From contig JACZSM010000021.1 in assembly GCA_022574185.1 (NCBI GenBank), forward strand, positions 1-40,282: a stretch of 40,282 nucleotides of DNA, read 5' to 3'. Shown in pieces: positions 28,297-36,512 of this stretch (within the stretch, counting starts at the first letter, position 1; each line of letters starts with the position of its first letter). Below the pieces are notes generated by a model. It had not been told where the DNA came from and did not search any database. It worked only from the letters and a program-made list of their open reading frames with translations. The DNA is from Pseudomonadota bacterium (lineage in GTDB: Bacteria > Pseudomonadota > Gammaproteobacteria > Steroidobacterales > Woeseiaceae). A program made the position numbers and the translations under genes.

Positions 28297-30216
28297 TTAA
28301 TCGGATTTCGACTCATCGTCGTCGACTTCCTCAAACTCGGCATCCACAACATCATCATCGGCTGTATCCGATGTGGATTTTCCAGACTCCGCGTCGACCT
28401 GCTCGGCGTAAAGCCTCTGAGCGAGGCCGCCCGACGCTTCGGCCAGCGCCGCAGTCTTTGCCTCGATAGCTTCCCTGTCGTCTTTTTCCAGAGCCTTTTT
28501 CACATCCGTGATCGCAGATTCGACGCTGAGTCGTTCCTCACCGCTGGCCTTGTCACCCAGCTCGCTCAGCGTTTTCTCCGCGGCATGAATCAGGCCGTCA
28601 GCTTGATTTCGTGCATCGACGAGCTCGCGGAACTTGCGATCCTCCTCGGCATGACGTTCCGCATCGCCAACCATCGTCTCAATTTCTTCGTCCGACAGTC
28701 CGCTAGATGCCTTGATCACGATGGTCTGGCTCTTGCCCGTTGCCTTGTCCTTGGCCGACACGTTCAAAATACCGTTCGCATCGATGTCAAAGGTCACCTC
28801 AATCTGCGGTAAGCCGCGCGGTGCCGGCGGAATATTTGCCAGATCGAATCGTCCCAGTGATTTGTTGTCGATTGAACGCTGCCGTTCACCCTGGAGCACG
28901 TGAATTGTCACGGCGGACTGATTGTCGTCCGCCGTCGAGAACACTTGTTCGGCGTTCGCCGGGATCGTCGTATTCTTTTCGATCAGCTTGGTCATTACGC
29001 CACCGAGCGTCTCGATACCGAGCGATAGCGGTGTAACATCAAGCAACAGAACGTCCGTGACGTCTCCGGAAAGTACGCCGCCTTGTATCGCGGCACCCAA
29101 CGCAACAGCTTCGTCTGCATTGACGTCTTTGCGCGGCTCCTGCCCGAAGAAGTTCTGAACCTCTTCCTGCACCTTGGGCATGCGCGTCTGCCCGCCGACC
29201 AGGATTACATCATCAATCTCGTTTACCTTCAGCCCGGCGTCATTGAGTGCGATTTTGCACGGCGCGATCGTGGCCGCAATCAAATCCTCGACCAGTGACT
29301 CGAGTTTGGCTCTCGTGAGCTTGATGTTGAGGTGCTTCGGGCCACTGGCATCCGCGGTAATATACGGCAAGTTGATCTCTGTCTGCTGTTGGGTTGAGAG
29401 TTCGATCTTGGCCGTCTCGGACGCTTCCTTGAGGCGCTGCATCGCGAGCGGGTCCTTGGTGATGTCAACACCGCTTTCGCGCTCGAATTCGGACGCCAGG
29501 TAGGTGATTACGCGCATGTCAAAATCTTCACCACCCAGGAACGTGTCACCGTTCGTGGCCAGCACCTCGAATTGATGCTCACCGTCGACCTCCGCGATCT
29601 CGATGATTGAGACATCGAAAGTGCCGCCACCGAGATCGAATACAGCAATCTTGGCGTCGCCGCGTTTCTTATCCATGCCATAGGCCAGTGCCGCAGCCGT
29701 TGGCTCGTTGATGATGCGCTTGACGTCGAGGCCAGCGATCTTGCCCGCATCCTTGGTAGCCTGGCGTTGCGAGTCGTTGAAGTACGCCGGCACGGTTACT
29801 ACGGCTTCAGTGACTTCTTCACCAAGATAATCCTCGGCGGTCTTTTTCATTTTCATTAATACACGAGCGGATATCTCCGGCGGCGCCATCTTCTTGCCGT
29901 TTGCCTCTACCCAGGCGTCGCCGTTATCGGCTTTTGCGATGGTATACGACACCATATTGATGTCACGCTGTACGACATCGTCTTCAAAACGACGCCCGAT
30001 CAGTCGTTTGACCGCGAACAGGGTATTGGTCGGATTCGTCACGGCCTGGCGCTTGGCGGATTGTCCCACCAACACCTGGTCGTCTTTGCTGAACGCGACA
30101 ATCGACGGAGTCGTGCGATCACCCTCGCTGTTTTCAATAACCTTGGGTGAATCGCCCTCCATGACTGCTACGCAGGAGTTCGTGGTACCCAGATCGATAC
30201 CAATAATTTTTCCCAT
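28297..30216 (-). CDS. dnaK: Chaperone DnaK (Hsp70)
   Basis: This 639-residue Hsp70 begins [20 protein letters not shown], the phosphate-1 loop of the nucleotide-binding domain. [16 protein letters not shown] and [14 protein letters not shown] are the other ATPase signatures. The substrate-binding domain ([20 protein letters not shown]) and a helical lid follow, and the C-terminus ends in an acidic [11 protein letters not shown] tail. A sigma-32 promoter lies in the 93-nt gap before it. Confidence 0.99.
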   Translation of the reverse strand: MGKIIGIDLGTTNSCVAVMEGDSPKVIENSEGDRTTPSIVAFSKDDQVLVGQSAKRQAVTNPTNTLFAVKRLIGRRFEDDVVQRDINMVSYTIAKADNGDAWVEANGKKMAPPEISARVLMKMKKTAEDYLGEEVTEAVVTVPAYFNDSQRQATKDAGKIAGLDVKRIINEPTAAALAYGMDKKRGDAKIAVFDLGGGTFDVSIIEIAEVDGEHQFEVLATNGDTFLGGEDFDMRVITYLASEFERESGVDITKDPLAMQRLKEASETAKIELSTQQQTEINLPYITADASGPKHLNIKLTRAKLESLVEDLIAATIAPCKIALNDAGLKVNEIDDVILVGGQTRMPKVQEEVQNFFGQEPRKDVNADEAVALGAAIQGGVLSGDVTDVLLLDVTPLSLGIETLGGVMTKLIEKNTTIPANAEQVFSTADDNQSAVTIHVLQGERQRSIDNKSLGRFDLANIPPAPRGLPQIEVTFDIDANGILNVSAKDKATGKSQTIVIKASSGLSDEEIETMVGDAERHAEEDRKFRELVDARNQADGLIHAAEKTLSELGDKASGEERLSVESAITDVKKALEKDDREAIEAKTAALAEASGGLAQRLYAEQVDAESGKSTSDTADDDVVDAEFEEVDDDESKSD

Positions 30217-30260
30217 GTCTATACTCCGAAATCTTCAGGAATGCTTCCAAACTGGCAGAT

Positions 30261-30288
30261 ACGTGGGGTCGCAAACGCTTGTTTCAAG
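30261..30288 (-). promoter_or_regulatory. Sigma-32 heat-shock promoter of dnaK
   Basis: On the minus strand CTTGAAA (30282-30288), a 13-nt spacer and CCCCACGT (30261-30268) match the RpoH consensus CTTGAAA-N11-16-CCCCATnT at nearly every position. It lies 45 nt before the dnaK start. Confidence 0.85.
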
Positions 30289-30309
30289 CCAAATCCGGTC
30301 TTTTTTTGC

Positions 30310-30882
30310 TCAATCACCGGCGCTCTCTGCCGGCGTTTCCATGGCGACAATTACCCTCGCGGGCCGCAACAGGCGACCATTGAGCGCATAGCCTTTCTGA
30401 ATAACGGTGATTATGGAACCGGGTTCGACGTCCGCTGATGGCTGCATGCTTATGGCTTCGTGCAGATCGGGATCGAAAGGTTCGCCCTGCGGGTCAACTT
30501 CCTCAACGCCAAATCGTGTCAAAGCCCCAGCCAGCAATTTAAGCGTGGCCTCGCTGCCCTTACGCAGGCTATCAACGTCAGCCGCATCAGTCGCCTCGAG
30601 GCCCAGTTCCAGGCTGTCTTTGACTGCCAGCAACTCCCTGCCGAATCCTTCAAGCGCAAATTTGCGCGCATGTTCTACGTCGCGACTCGCTCGCTTGCGA
30701 ACATTTTCAACTTCGGCGGCAGCCCGAAGGTACAGATCCCAATTTTCGTCGGCCTTTGCCTGTAGCGTGGCAATCGCAGACTCAACATCATCGTCCTGTG
30801 TGGACGCCGTAGCGTCGGTCACATCGATTTCTGTACTCTCGTCGCCGGACTCGGCCTCGGGACGATTTGACTGGCGACTCAT
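30310..30882 (-). CDS. grpE: Nucleotide exchange factor GrpE
   Basis: This 190-residue DnaK exchange factor and thermosensor has a disordered acidic N-terminus, then a long coiled coil (LYLRAAAEVENVRKRASRDV) and a C-terminal beta-wing with PFDPDLHEAISM and VIQKGYALNGRLLRPARVIV, the GrpE signature. It lies between hrcA and dnaK, the usual order, and is preceded by its own heat-shock promoter. Confidence 0.98.
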   Translation of the reverse strand: MSRQSNRPEAESGDESTEIDVTDATASTQDDDVESAIATLQAKADENWDLYLRAAAEVENVRKRASRDVEHARKFALEGFGRELLAVKDSLELGLEATDAADVDSLRKGSEATLKLLAGALTRFGVEEVDPQGEPFDPDLHEAISMQPSADVEPGSIITVIQKGYALNGRLLRPARVIVAMETPAESAGD

Positions 30883-30931
30883 TGCTGGTTGATCCCCATT
30901 ACGATTCGCGGGCTGTCACTGCAGCTTCGAA

Positions 30932-30959
30932 ATGTGGGGTTCGGCCGGCAAATATCAAG
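30932..30959 (-). promoter_or_regulatory. Sigma-32 heat-shock promoter of grpE
   Basis: On the minus strand CTTGATA (30953-30959), a 13-nt spacer and CCCCACAT (30932-30939) fit the RpoH consensus with few deviations. It lies in the 104-nt gap between hrcA and grpE, 50 nt before the grpE start. Confidence 0.78.
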
Positions 30960-30986
30960 CGCCATACGACGTTTTTTCCCTGGCGG

Positions 30987-32039
30987 CTAATGGCTTAGCG
31001 CTTTTCTTAACAATCGGGCCGTAATGTCGACAACGGGTACTACCCGGTCATACGCCATGCGCGTCGGACCAATGACGCCAAGTACTCCAATCGTGTCGTC
31101 ATCGAGTTGGTAAGGTGCGGTCACAACGCTGCAATTATCCAGAATCTCGAATCCCGATTCTTCACCGATAAATATCTGTACGCCGTCCGCGTTGATACTG
31201 CGATCGAGCAAGTCGAGCATCATGCGTTTGCGAGAAAAAGCATCGAACAGGCGCCGCAATGTGTCGACATCCGACAGCTCGGCGAATTCCATCAGATTGG
31301 TTTCACCTGCGAGTACGAATTCAGGGCTTACATTTGTGGCCCCCTCCATCGCAGATTGCGCGACCGAGATAATCTCGTGCATTGCCTGGTTCATCGAATG
31401 CCGTGTTTTGTCGAGATCTTCGAGAATGCGATCCCGAACATGCATCATCTCGGTGCCGCCATAGTTATCATTAATGAAATTCGCAGCTTGCTGCAATTCA
31501 GATGCGGAGTACTCACGATCGGTGTGCAGAATTCTGTTTTGCACCTCGCGATCATTAATGACGAGGATGGCGAGGATGCGATTGTCTGAAAGCGGCAGAA
31601 ATTCTATTTGCCGCAATGATGTGTGCTGACCCCTTGGAATGGTCACAACGCCGGCCAGACTCGTGATTTCCGACAGCATGCTGGACACAGACGCCACCAG
31701 CGCGCTCGCATCGTCCGCTTTGCTGCGAATTTTTGCTCGTAACCTGTCGATGTCGTCTTCGTCTGGCTGCCGGAAACGAACCAGAGTATCGACGAACAGG
31801 CGATAACCCTTGGCTGTGGGTATGCGGCCGGCTGATGTATGCGGTGCCGAAAGCAACCCCATGTCTTCAAGGTCCGACATGACATTGCGAATCGTGGCCG
31901 GGCTCAGATCGAGAGCAGGATCCTTGGACAGCGTTCGCGAACCAACGGGCTGCCCGTCGCTGATATAGCGCTGGATCAAGACGCGCAACAGTTGTTGCGC
32001 GCGATCATTGGGTGATGTACTGATTGCTTCTGCAGACAT
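30987..32039 (-). CDS. hrcA: Heat-inducible transcriptional repressor HrcA
   Basis: This 350-residue repressor binds CIRCE operators in front of chaperone genes. The N-terminal winged helix (SDGQPVGSRTLSKDP, then SPATIRNVMSDLEDMGLLSAPHTSAGRIPT) is the family signature. A GAF-like middle domain and a C-terminal segment (GVIGPTRMAYDRVVPVVDITA) follow. It is divergent from nadK. A TTGACC-17-TAGCGT pair (32096-32124) is a weak candidate promoter. I saw no TTAGCACTC-N9-GAGTGCTAA operator in the window, so its target is probably elsewhere (for example groESL). Confidence 0.97.
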   Translation of the reverse strand: MSAEAISTSPNDRAQQLLRVLIQRYISDGQPVGSRTLSKDPALDLSPATIRNVMSDLEDMGLLSAPHTSAGRIPTAKGYRLFVDTLVRFRQPDEDDIDRLRAKIRSKADDASALVASVSSMLSEITSLAGVVTIPRGQHTSLRQIEFLPLSDNRILAILVINDREVQNRILHTDREYSASELQQAANFINDNYGGTEMMHVRDRILEDLDKTRHSMNQAMHEIISVAQSAMEGATNVSPEFVLAGETNLMEFAELSDVDTLRRLFDAFSRKRMMLDLLDRSINADGVQIFIGEESGFEILDNCSVVTAPYQLDDDTIGVLGVIGPTRMAYDRVVPVVDITARLLRKALSH

Positions 32040-32109
32040 TCGCCAGAAATACGAAAAATTCGCAAGCGACTCGCTGTGTTAGGGTATCTGTCGACACGCT
32101 AGCAATGGC

Positions 32110-32138
32110 TTGGCGGTCGGTCAAGGGTTTGTGACAAT
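32110..32138 (+). promoter_or_regulatory. Candidate promoter of nadK
   Basis: TTGGCG (32110-32115), a 17-nt spacer and an extended -10 TGT-GACAAT (32130-32138). Predicted initiation near 32145 leaves a leader of about 47 nt before ATG 32192, which argues against the GTG at 32150 as the start. Confidence 0.35.
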
Positions 32139-32191
32139 AGACCGTCGAAGTGCAACAAGAGCAACAAATTCCAGAGCGAGCAGACAATCCC

Positions 32192-33085
32192 ATGGGCAGT
32201 GACTTCCAGAAGGTGGCGGTACTAGGACGCCACGCTGATCCGCGCGTCGCCGAACCCATGACATTGCTGGTCCGCCATTTAACTAAAGCTGGGATCGAGG
32301 TGTTCGCGGCAGACGATATGACCATCGATCTGCCCGTGACACGTATCGCCGAGTCGAAATTGGCCGGCAATGCTGACCTGATGATCGCAATCGGCGGTGA
32401 TGGCACGATGCTTTATGCAGGTAACCTCTCTCGCCGCAGTGATATTCCGCTGCTCGGAGTCAATCGCGGTCGACTCGGATTTCTTGCCGACGTCTCGCCC
32501 GACGAGATGCTCACGAGTGTCGATCACATCCTGGGCGGCGACTACACCTGCGAGTCACGTCTGTTGTTAGACGCACTGCTGACCAGGGCCGATGGCAGTA
32601 CCGTGGCAGCCACGGCGTTGAATGATGTCGTAGTGCAGCGTCGTGAGACCGGTCGAATGATCGATCTGGTCACCAGCATCGCCGGCAAATACGTCAATAC
32701 TCACTCGGGCGATGGCCTGATAGTCGCAACGCCGACCGGTTCCACTGCCTATGCACTCAGTTGTGGCGGACCCATTATCGAACCGCAGCTCGACGCCGTT
32801 GTCGTCGTGCCGATTTGCCCGCATACGCTAACCGACCGACCCATTGTTGTCGCCGCCAGTCAGACGATCGAGATCAGGCTGCTGCGACGCGAAGATACGG
32901 GTGCCGAGGTAACAATCGATGGTGACACCATCGGTGCAATCGAGCCTGACGACGTGATTACGGTCAGCGCGGCTGACACTCGATTACAGCTGATACATCC
33001 TCCCGGCCACGATTTCTTCGGCATATTGCGCTCCAAATTGTATTGGGGACGTGACAGTCGTAAACGTGACGAGCGCACGGACTAG
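32192..33085 (+). CDS. nadK: NAD kinase
   Basis: This 297-residue enzyme phosphorylates NAD to NADP. The catalytic GGDGT motif is at 68-72 (IAIGGDGTML), followed by NRGRLGFLAD, the diacylglycerol-kinase-like TPTGSTAYALSCGGPI segment and the C-terminal H-P-P region. I choose ATG 32192 (MGSDFQKVAVLG), which aligns with family N-termini; an in-frame GTG at 32150 would add 14 Gln/Glu-rich residues. It lies 3 nt before recN, so the two form an operon, as is common in gammaproteobacteria. Confidence 0.97.
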   Translation: MGSDFQKVAVLGRHADPRVAEPMTLLVRHLTKAGIEVFAADDMTIDLPVTRIAESKLAGNADLMIAIGGDGTMLYAGNLSRRSDIPLLGVNRGRLGFLADVSPDEMLTSVDHILGGDYTCESRLLLDALLTRADGSTVAATALNDVVVQRRETGRMIDLVTSIAGKYVNTHSGDGLIVATPTGSTAYALSCGGPIIEPQLDAVVVVPICPHTLTDRPIVVAASQTIEIRLLRREDTGAEVTIDGDTIGAIEPDDVITVSAADTRLQLIHPPGHDFFGILRSKLYWGRDSRKRDERTD

Positions 33086-33088
33086 GCG

Positions 33089-34771
33089 ATGCTGACACGC
33101 CTGCAGGTACGGGACTTCGCCATCATCGACCGCATTGCCGTCGAATTCGGTCCCGGCATGACGGTATTGACAGGCGAAACCGGCGCTGGAAAATCCATCC
33201 TTGTCGACGCACTGGGTCTCGTACTCGGTGCAAGGGGCAGCAGCCAGCTTGTCAGAAGTGGCGCAAAGCGCGCCGAGTTTTGTGCAGAATTTGACGTATC
33301 GGGCATGGCGGACGTATGCGCATGGCTCGAAGAACACGCGCTCGATCAGGATCGTGAATGCCTGTTGCGACGGGTCGTCAATGCGGATGGACGCTCGCGC
33401 GCCTTCATCAATGGCAACGTCGTGACGATGCAGCAGTTGCAGCTGCTGGGCGAATTGCTGCTCGATATTCACGGGCAGCAATTTCATCAATCTCTGGGCC
33501 GGCGACCCGTACAACGGGACCTGCTTGATCATTTCGGCAAATTATTGGATACGCGGCGAGACACAGAATCAGCCTATGCACAGTGGCGATCGTTAGCGGA
33601 CAGCTTGCAACAACTTCAGGAGGCCGAGGCCGATCGCGCGTCGCGGCTCGACTTGCTCGAATTCCAACTCTCGGAATTGGATGTACTTGGCGTTACCGAG
33701 GCGGAGCTCGCCGAACTAGGGTCAGACAGGCAAAAGCTCAGGCACGGCGGCCGCCTGGCAGAAGGCGTGACTGCGGCTCTGAGCAAGCTCTCAGACGACG
33801 AAACGGGCAATGCGAATACCTTACTAGCCGACGCTGCGCGAAGTGTAGCTGCGCTGACTGAGTTCGACAGCGAACTCGAACCCGTACTCGAGTTGCTGGC
33901 AAGCGCGGGGATTCAGATCGCGGAGGCAAGCGATACGCTGCATCGCTACGGCGAATCCATTGCCATGGACCCAGATCAATTGAATTGGGTAGAGGAACGC
34001 CTCGACTCCATTCAAACGATTGCCCGCAAACATCGCGTTGCGGCCGACGAGTTACCGGCGCTCTGCGACAGGCTCAGAGTCGAACACGATGCAATCAGTC
34101 ACGCTGAAGAGCGTGGCAGAGTGCTGCAAGCAGAAGTTACATCGGCCAGGGCCGCCTACCGTGATCTGGCCGCAGGTTTGTCCGAAAACCGCAAAAATGC
34201 AGCCAAAGAATTTTCTGCCGCCGTGACCGCAGCAATGCATGGATTGGGTATGCAGGGTGGTGTTTTCAGAGTCGTCATCAGCAGCCTGCCTGATGAAGAG
34301 GCGCGCCCATGGGGAATTGATGATATTGAGTTCCTCATCAGCGCCAATCCCGGGCATCCGCCATTGCCGTTGTCACGCGTGGCATCTGGCGGCGAGCTTT
34401 CGCGAATGAGCCTTGCTATCCAGGTTATAGCGAGCGACGGCAGCGCTATCCCGACAATGGTGTTTGACGAAATCGACAGCGGCGTGGGCGGCAGTGTCGC
34501 CGAGATGGTCGGCCGGCGATTGCGGGAGCTTGGAACCCGACGTCAGGTTCTGTGTGTCACTCACCTCGCGCAGGTTGCGAGCCTTGCTGACCACCACTTT
34601 CGCATCAGCAAAGTGTCCGACGGCAAGGCTACACGCACTGGTGTCACTGCATTGGGCAAAGATGCACGCGTCAAAGAGCTGGCACGCATGCTCGGTGGCG
34701 TGGAGATTACACAGAAAACGATTGCACACGCGGCAGAATTGCTGGCCGAGGCCACGAGAAAGCAGGCTTAG
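33089..34771 (+). CDS. recN: DNA repair protein RecN
   Basis: This 560-residue SMC-like ATPase acts in double-strand-break repair. Walker A GETGAGKS is at 29-36, and FINGNVVTMQQLQLLGELL and IHGQQFHQSL follow. A long coiled coil of roughly 150-350 is broken by a short hinge. The C-terminus carries the ABC signature SGGELSRMSLAIQV and Walker B PTMVFDEIDSGVGG, then an H-loop region (CVTHLAQVASLADHH). The C-terminus ends 33 nt before the converging fur gene. No LexA box was recognised upstream, since it follows nadK closely. Confidence 0.98.
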   Translation: MLTRLQVRDFAIIDRIAVEFGPGMTVLTGETGAGKSILVDALGLVLGARGSSQLVRSGAKRAEFCAEFDVSGMADVCAWLEEHALDQDRECLLRRVVNADGRSRAFINGNVVTMQQLQLLGELLLDIHGQQFHQSLGRRPVQRDLLDHFGKLLDTRRDTESAYAQWRSLADSLQQLQEAEADRASRLDLLEFQLSELDVLGVTEAELAELGSDRQKLRHGGRLAEGVTAALSKLSDDETGNANTLLADAARSVAALTEFDSELEPVLELLASAGIQIAEASDTLHRYGESIAMDPDQLNWVEERLDSIQTIARKHRVAADELPALCDRLRVEHDAISHAEERGRVLQAEVTSARAAYRDLAAGLSENRKNAAKEFSAAVTAAMHGLGMQGGVFRVVISSLPDEEARPWGIDDIEFLISANPGHPPLPLSRVASGGELSRMSLAIQVIASDGSAIPTMVFDEIDSGVGGSVAEMVGRRLRELGTRRQVLCVTHLAQVASLADHHFRISKVSDGKATRTGVTALGKDARVKELARMLGGVEITQKTIAHAAELLAEATRKQA

Positions 34772-34773
34772 TC

Positions 34774-34806
34774 AGTACTCCGTCAGGCCAATATAGATGG
34801 AGTATT
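34774..34806 (+). repeat. AGTACT-family hairpin, copy 3, between recN and fur
   Basis: AGTACTCCGTC (34774-34784) faces GATGGAGTATT (34796-34806) across an 11-nt loop. On the plus-strand RNA both differences are G-U pairs, so an 11-bp stem forms; on the minus strand they become A-C mismatches. It lies between the converging recN and fur stops and overlaps the fur stop, followed on the plus strand by TTGCTTTT. It probably serves as the recN terminator or 3' hairpin. Confidence 0.6.
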
Positions 34807-35227
34807 AGTTGCTTTTGGATTTGCTTTGAATAGGCTTCACATACAGCACGAGGCTGTGATCCAGCAATTCATAGCCGTGACTTTTTGCCATTTCTCTCTG
34901 CAGTCGCTCAATCTCTTCGTTGACGAATTCGACAATATCGCCTGTTTCGACGCACACCATATGATCGTGGTGATGACCGCTGTCGAGTTCAAATACCGAG
35001 TGCCCACCCTCGAAATTATGGCGCGTCAGAAGTCCTGCGGCCTCGAACTGTGCCAACACTCGATACACGGTCGCCAGACCGATATCCTCGCCCGCCGCGA
35101 GCAATTCCTTGTACAGGTCTTCGGCACTGAGATGCCTGTGAGCGGAAATCTCGAAGACCTCCAGGATCTTGAGGCGAGGTAGCGTGACTTTCAGGCCTGC
35201 TTTGCGTAATTCCTGGCGCTGTTCCAT
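34805..35227 (-). CDS. fur: Ferric uptake regulator Fur
   Basis: This 140-residue iron-responsive repressor has an N-terminal winged helix with ATVYRVLAQFEAAGLL recognition. The His-rich hinge SGHHHDHMVC and the C-terminal dimerisation domain supply metal sites. The first Cys of the zinc-binding CxxC pair is present (CVETG) but the second is Thr, as in Pseudomonas-type Fur, and there is no C-terminal Cys pair. It is divergent from bamE, a common arrangement. No clear Fur box was seen in 35228-35397. Confidence 0.97.
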   Translation of the reverse strand: MEQRQELRKAGLKVTLPRLKILEVFEISAHRHLSAEDLYKELLAAGEDIGLATVYRVLAQFEAAGLLTRHNFEGGHSVFELDSGHHHDHMVCVETGDIVEFVNEEIERLQREMAKSHGYELLDHSLVLYVKPIQSKSKSN

Positions 35228-35270
35228 GCATGGAGTCTCTGCAGAAATGGGTGCCGAATATTTTCAGCTG

Positions 35271-35297
35271 TTGCACTGTTTGGCAAGAAGGTATGAT
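35271..35297 (+). promoter_or_regulatory. Candidate promoter of bamE
   Basis: TTGCAC (35271-35276) is followed at 15 nt by TATGAT (35292-35297). The -10 is good; the spacing is short. It sits in the fur/bamE divergent region, and the leader to ATG 35398 would be about 95 nt. Confidence 0.35.
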
Positions 35298-35397
35298 GCG
35301 CGGCTATTATGCCGCAGTTGGCAGCCCGCCTCTACCACCGCACGGTCCAATTGCGACGAAAACTGAGCGGACACCGGATGTCCAACACGAATCTGCC

Positions 35398-35724
35398 ATG
35401 CATAAATTGCTACTCATAACGCTGATGGTTTCTGCCTTGGCCCTGTCGAGCGGCTGCGTATATCGGGCGAATCTTTCGCAAGGCAACCTGATCGTACAGG
35501 ACGACCTGGATCAGGCTGAGGTCGGCATGACACGTATTCAGATACGATTTCTCTTGGGTACACCAATGATCGACGATCCATTCCACAAGGATCGCTGGGA
35601 TTACATCTACTATCTGAAGATCGGTCGCGATGACGCAACCTTCAAGCGTTGGGTTTCTGTTCTCTTTGAGGACGATATCGTCATCGAAATTCGCAAGGAT
35701 CTGGAACTCGCTCCCGGACTATAG
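35398..35724 (+). CDS. bamE: Outer membrane protein assembly factor BamE
   Basis: This 108-residue lipoprotein of the BAM complex has a signal peptide MHKLLLITLMVSALALSSGC with the lipobox LSSGC, so C20 would be lipidated. The SmpA/OmlA fold shows VYRANLSQGNLIVQDDLDQA, then VGMTRIQIRFLLGTPMIDDP, FHKDRWDYIYYL and a terminal beta strand. The frame runs upstream to 35230, but the signal peptide fixes ATG 35398 as the start. Confidence 0.96.
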   Translation: MHKLLLITLMVSALALSSGCVYRANLSQGNLIVQDDLDQAEVGMTRIQIRFLLGTPMIDDPFHKDRWDYIYYLKIGRDDATFKRWVSVLFEDDIVIEIRKDLELAPGL

Positions 35725-35730
35725 AAGCCA

Positions 35731-36036
35731 TTACTCGGTAGCTTTACTCATCGTACGACCTGTCAGCGCCAACTGACGTCGCGCCTCGCGCGGATCGATT
35801 TTCAATTGACGATAGATCTCAACCCGATCGCCGTTTCTGAGGCGATAGCTGCGATCCACAATGCTTCCCCAGACTCCGACTGGGCAATCGCGTTGCTCCA
35901 CGTCGGGTACGAGATCAAAAACTCCCGATTGTGCAAGCGCATCTGCGGCAGTGGCGCCTTCGACCAGTGACAGCGTAACCAGCGTCTGCGCATCACGCTG
36001 TGCGAAAATAACCTCCACCGTGATTTTATTAGTCAT
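35731..36036 (-). CDS. rnfH: RnfH/RatB family ubiquitin-like protein
   Basis: This 101-residue protein from ATG 36034-36036 (MTNKITVEVIFAQ) belongs to the RnfH (UPF0125, RatB) family, which has a beta-grasp fold. Conserved pieces are VYA/IFA-like first strand, EGATAADAL, VGVWGSIVDRSYRLRNGDRVEIYRQL and DPREARRQ. Its exact role is unknown. It overlaps the ratA stop by 8 nt, matching the usual ratA-ratB pair, and converges on bamE 6 nt away. Confidence 0.93.
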   Translation of the reverse strand: MTNKITVEVIFAQRDAQTLVTLSLVEGATAADALAQSGVFDLVPDVEQRDCPVGVWGSIVDRSYRLRNGDRVEIYRQLKIDPREARRQLALTGRTMSKATE

Positions 36037-36481
36037 TCGCGCTCCTGGTCTCGCCAAAAGTTACGTCGGCTCTGCGCGTAAACGCGTCAATCAGCGTATT
36101 GCATATTTCCTCGAAAAATGATCCAAACATCAAGTCGATAACACGGTTGGCGAATTCGAACTCGAGTTCCAGCGCGACTTTGCAACCCGAATCACCAAGT
36201 TGCGTGAACTTCCATCCGCCGGCCAGGTGCCGAAACGGGCCACCGACCAATGCAATGTCAATTTCCTCACCGGCACGAGACGTGTTTCTCGTTCGAAAAT
36301 GTTTGCTGATTGAGCCACGATGTAATTCGAGAGTGGCTTCAACCACGTTGCCCTGTCGAAAGTGAATAACGGCGTCGCGACACCAGGGCAGAAACTCCGG
36401 GTACGACTCGATGTCGTCGACCAGTGAAAACATCTCGCCGACAGAGTATGTGACCAGGGCGCTTCGACTTATTTTTCGCAT
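36029..36481 (-). CDS. ratA: RatA-type START-domain protein
   Basis: This 150-residue protein of the ratA / coenzyme Q-binding COQ10-like START family shows VTYSVGEMFSLVDDIESYPEFLPWC at the N-terminus and a C-terminal FGSFFEEICNTLIDAFTRRA helix that closes the hydrophobic pocket. In E. coli RatA is reported to block 70S ribosome association; eukaryotic relatives bind ubiquinone. Which role applies here cannot be read from the sequence. It is usually next to smpB; here an SNF transporter gene lies between. Confidence 0.94.
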   Translation of the reverse strand: MRKISRSALVTYSVGEMFSLVDDIESYPEFLPWCRDAVIHFRQGNVVEATLELHRGSISKHFRTRNTSRAGEEIDIALVGGPFRHLAGGWKFTQLGDSGCKVALELEFEFANRVIDLMFGSFFEEICNTLIDAFTRRADVTFGETRSAND

Positions 36482-36512
36482 GGGCGCTGCGACAACCGCA
36501 ACCCTGTCCCTG

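Noticed and set aside
28244..28300. TTAACAA/TTGTTAA inverted repeat with an inner GGGTGCC/GGCGCCC pair between dnaK and dnaJ
   Set aside because: The inner stem pairs properly only on the plus strand, whereas both genes are on the minus strand, and no U-tract follows; not convincing as a terminator.
34805..35227. Loss of the second Cys of the CxxC motif in Fur as a sign of damage
   Set aside because: Pseudomonas-type Fur proteins naturally have CVDTG-like sequence here, so this is a normal variant.
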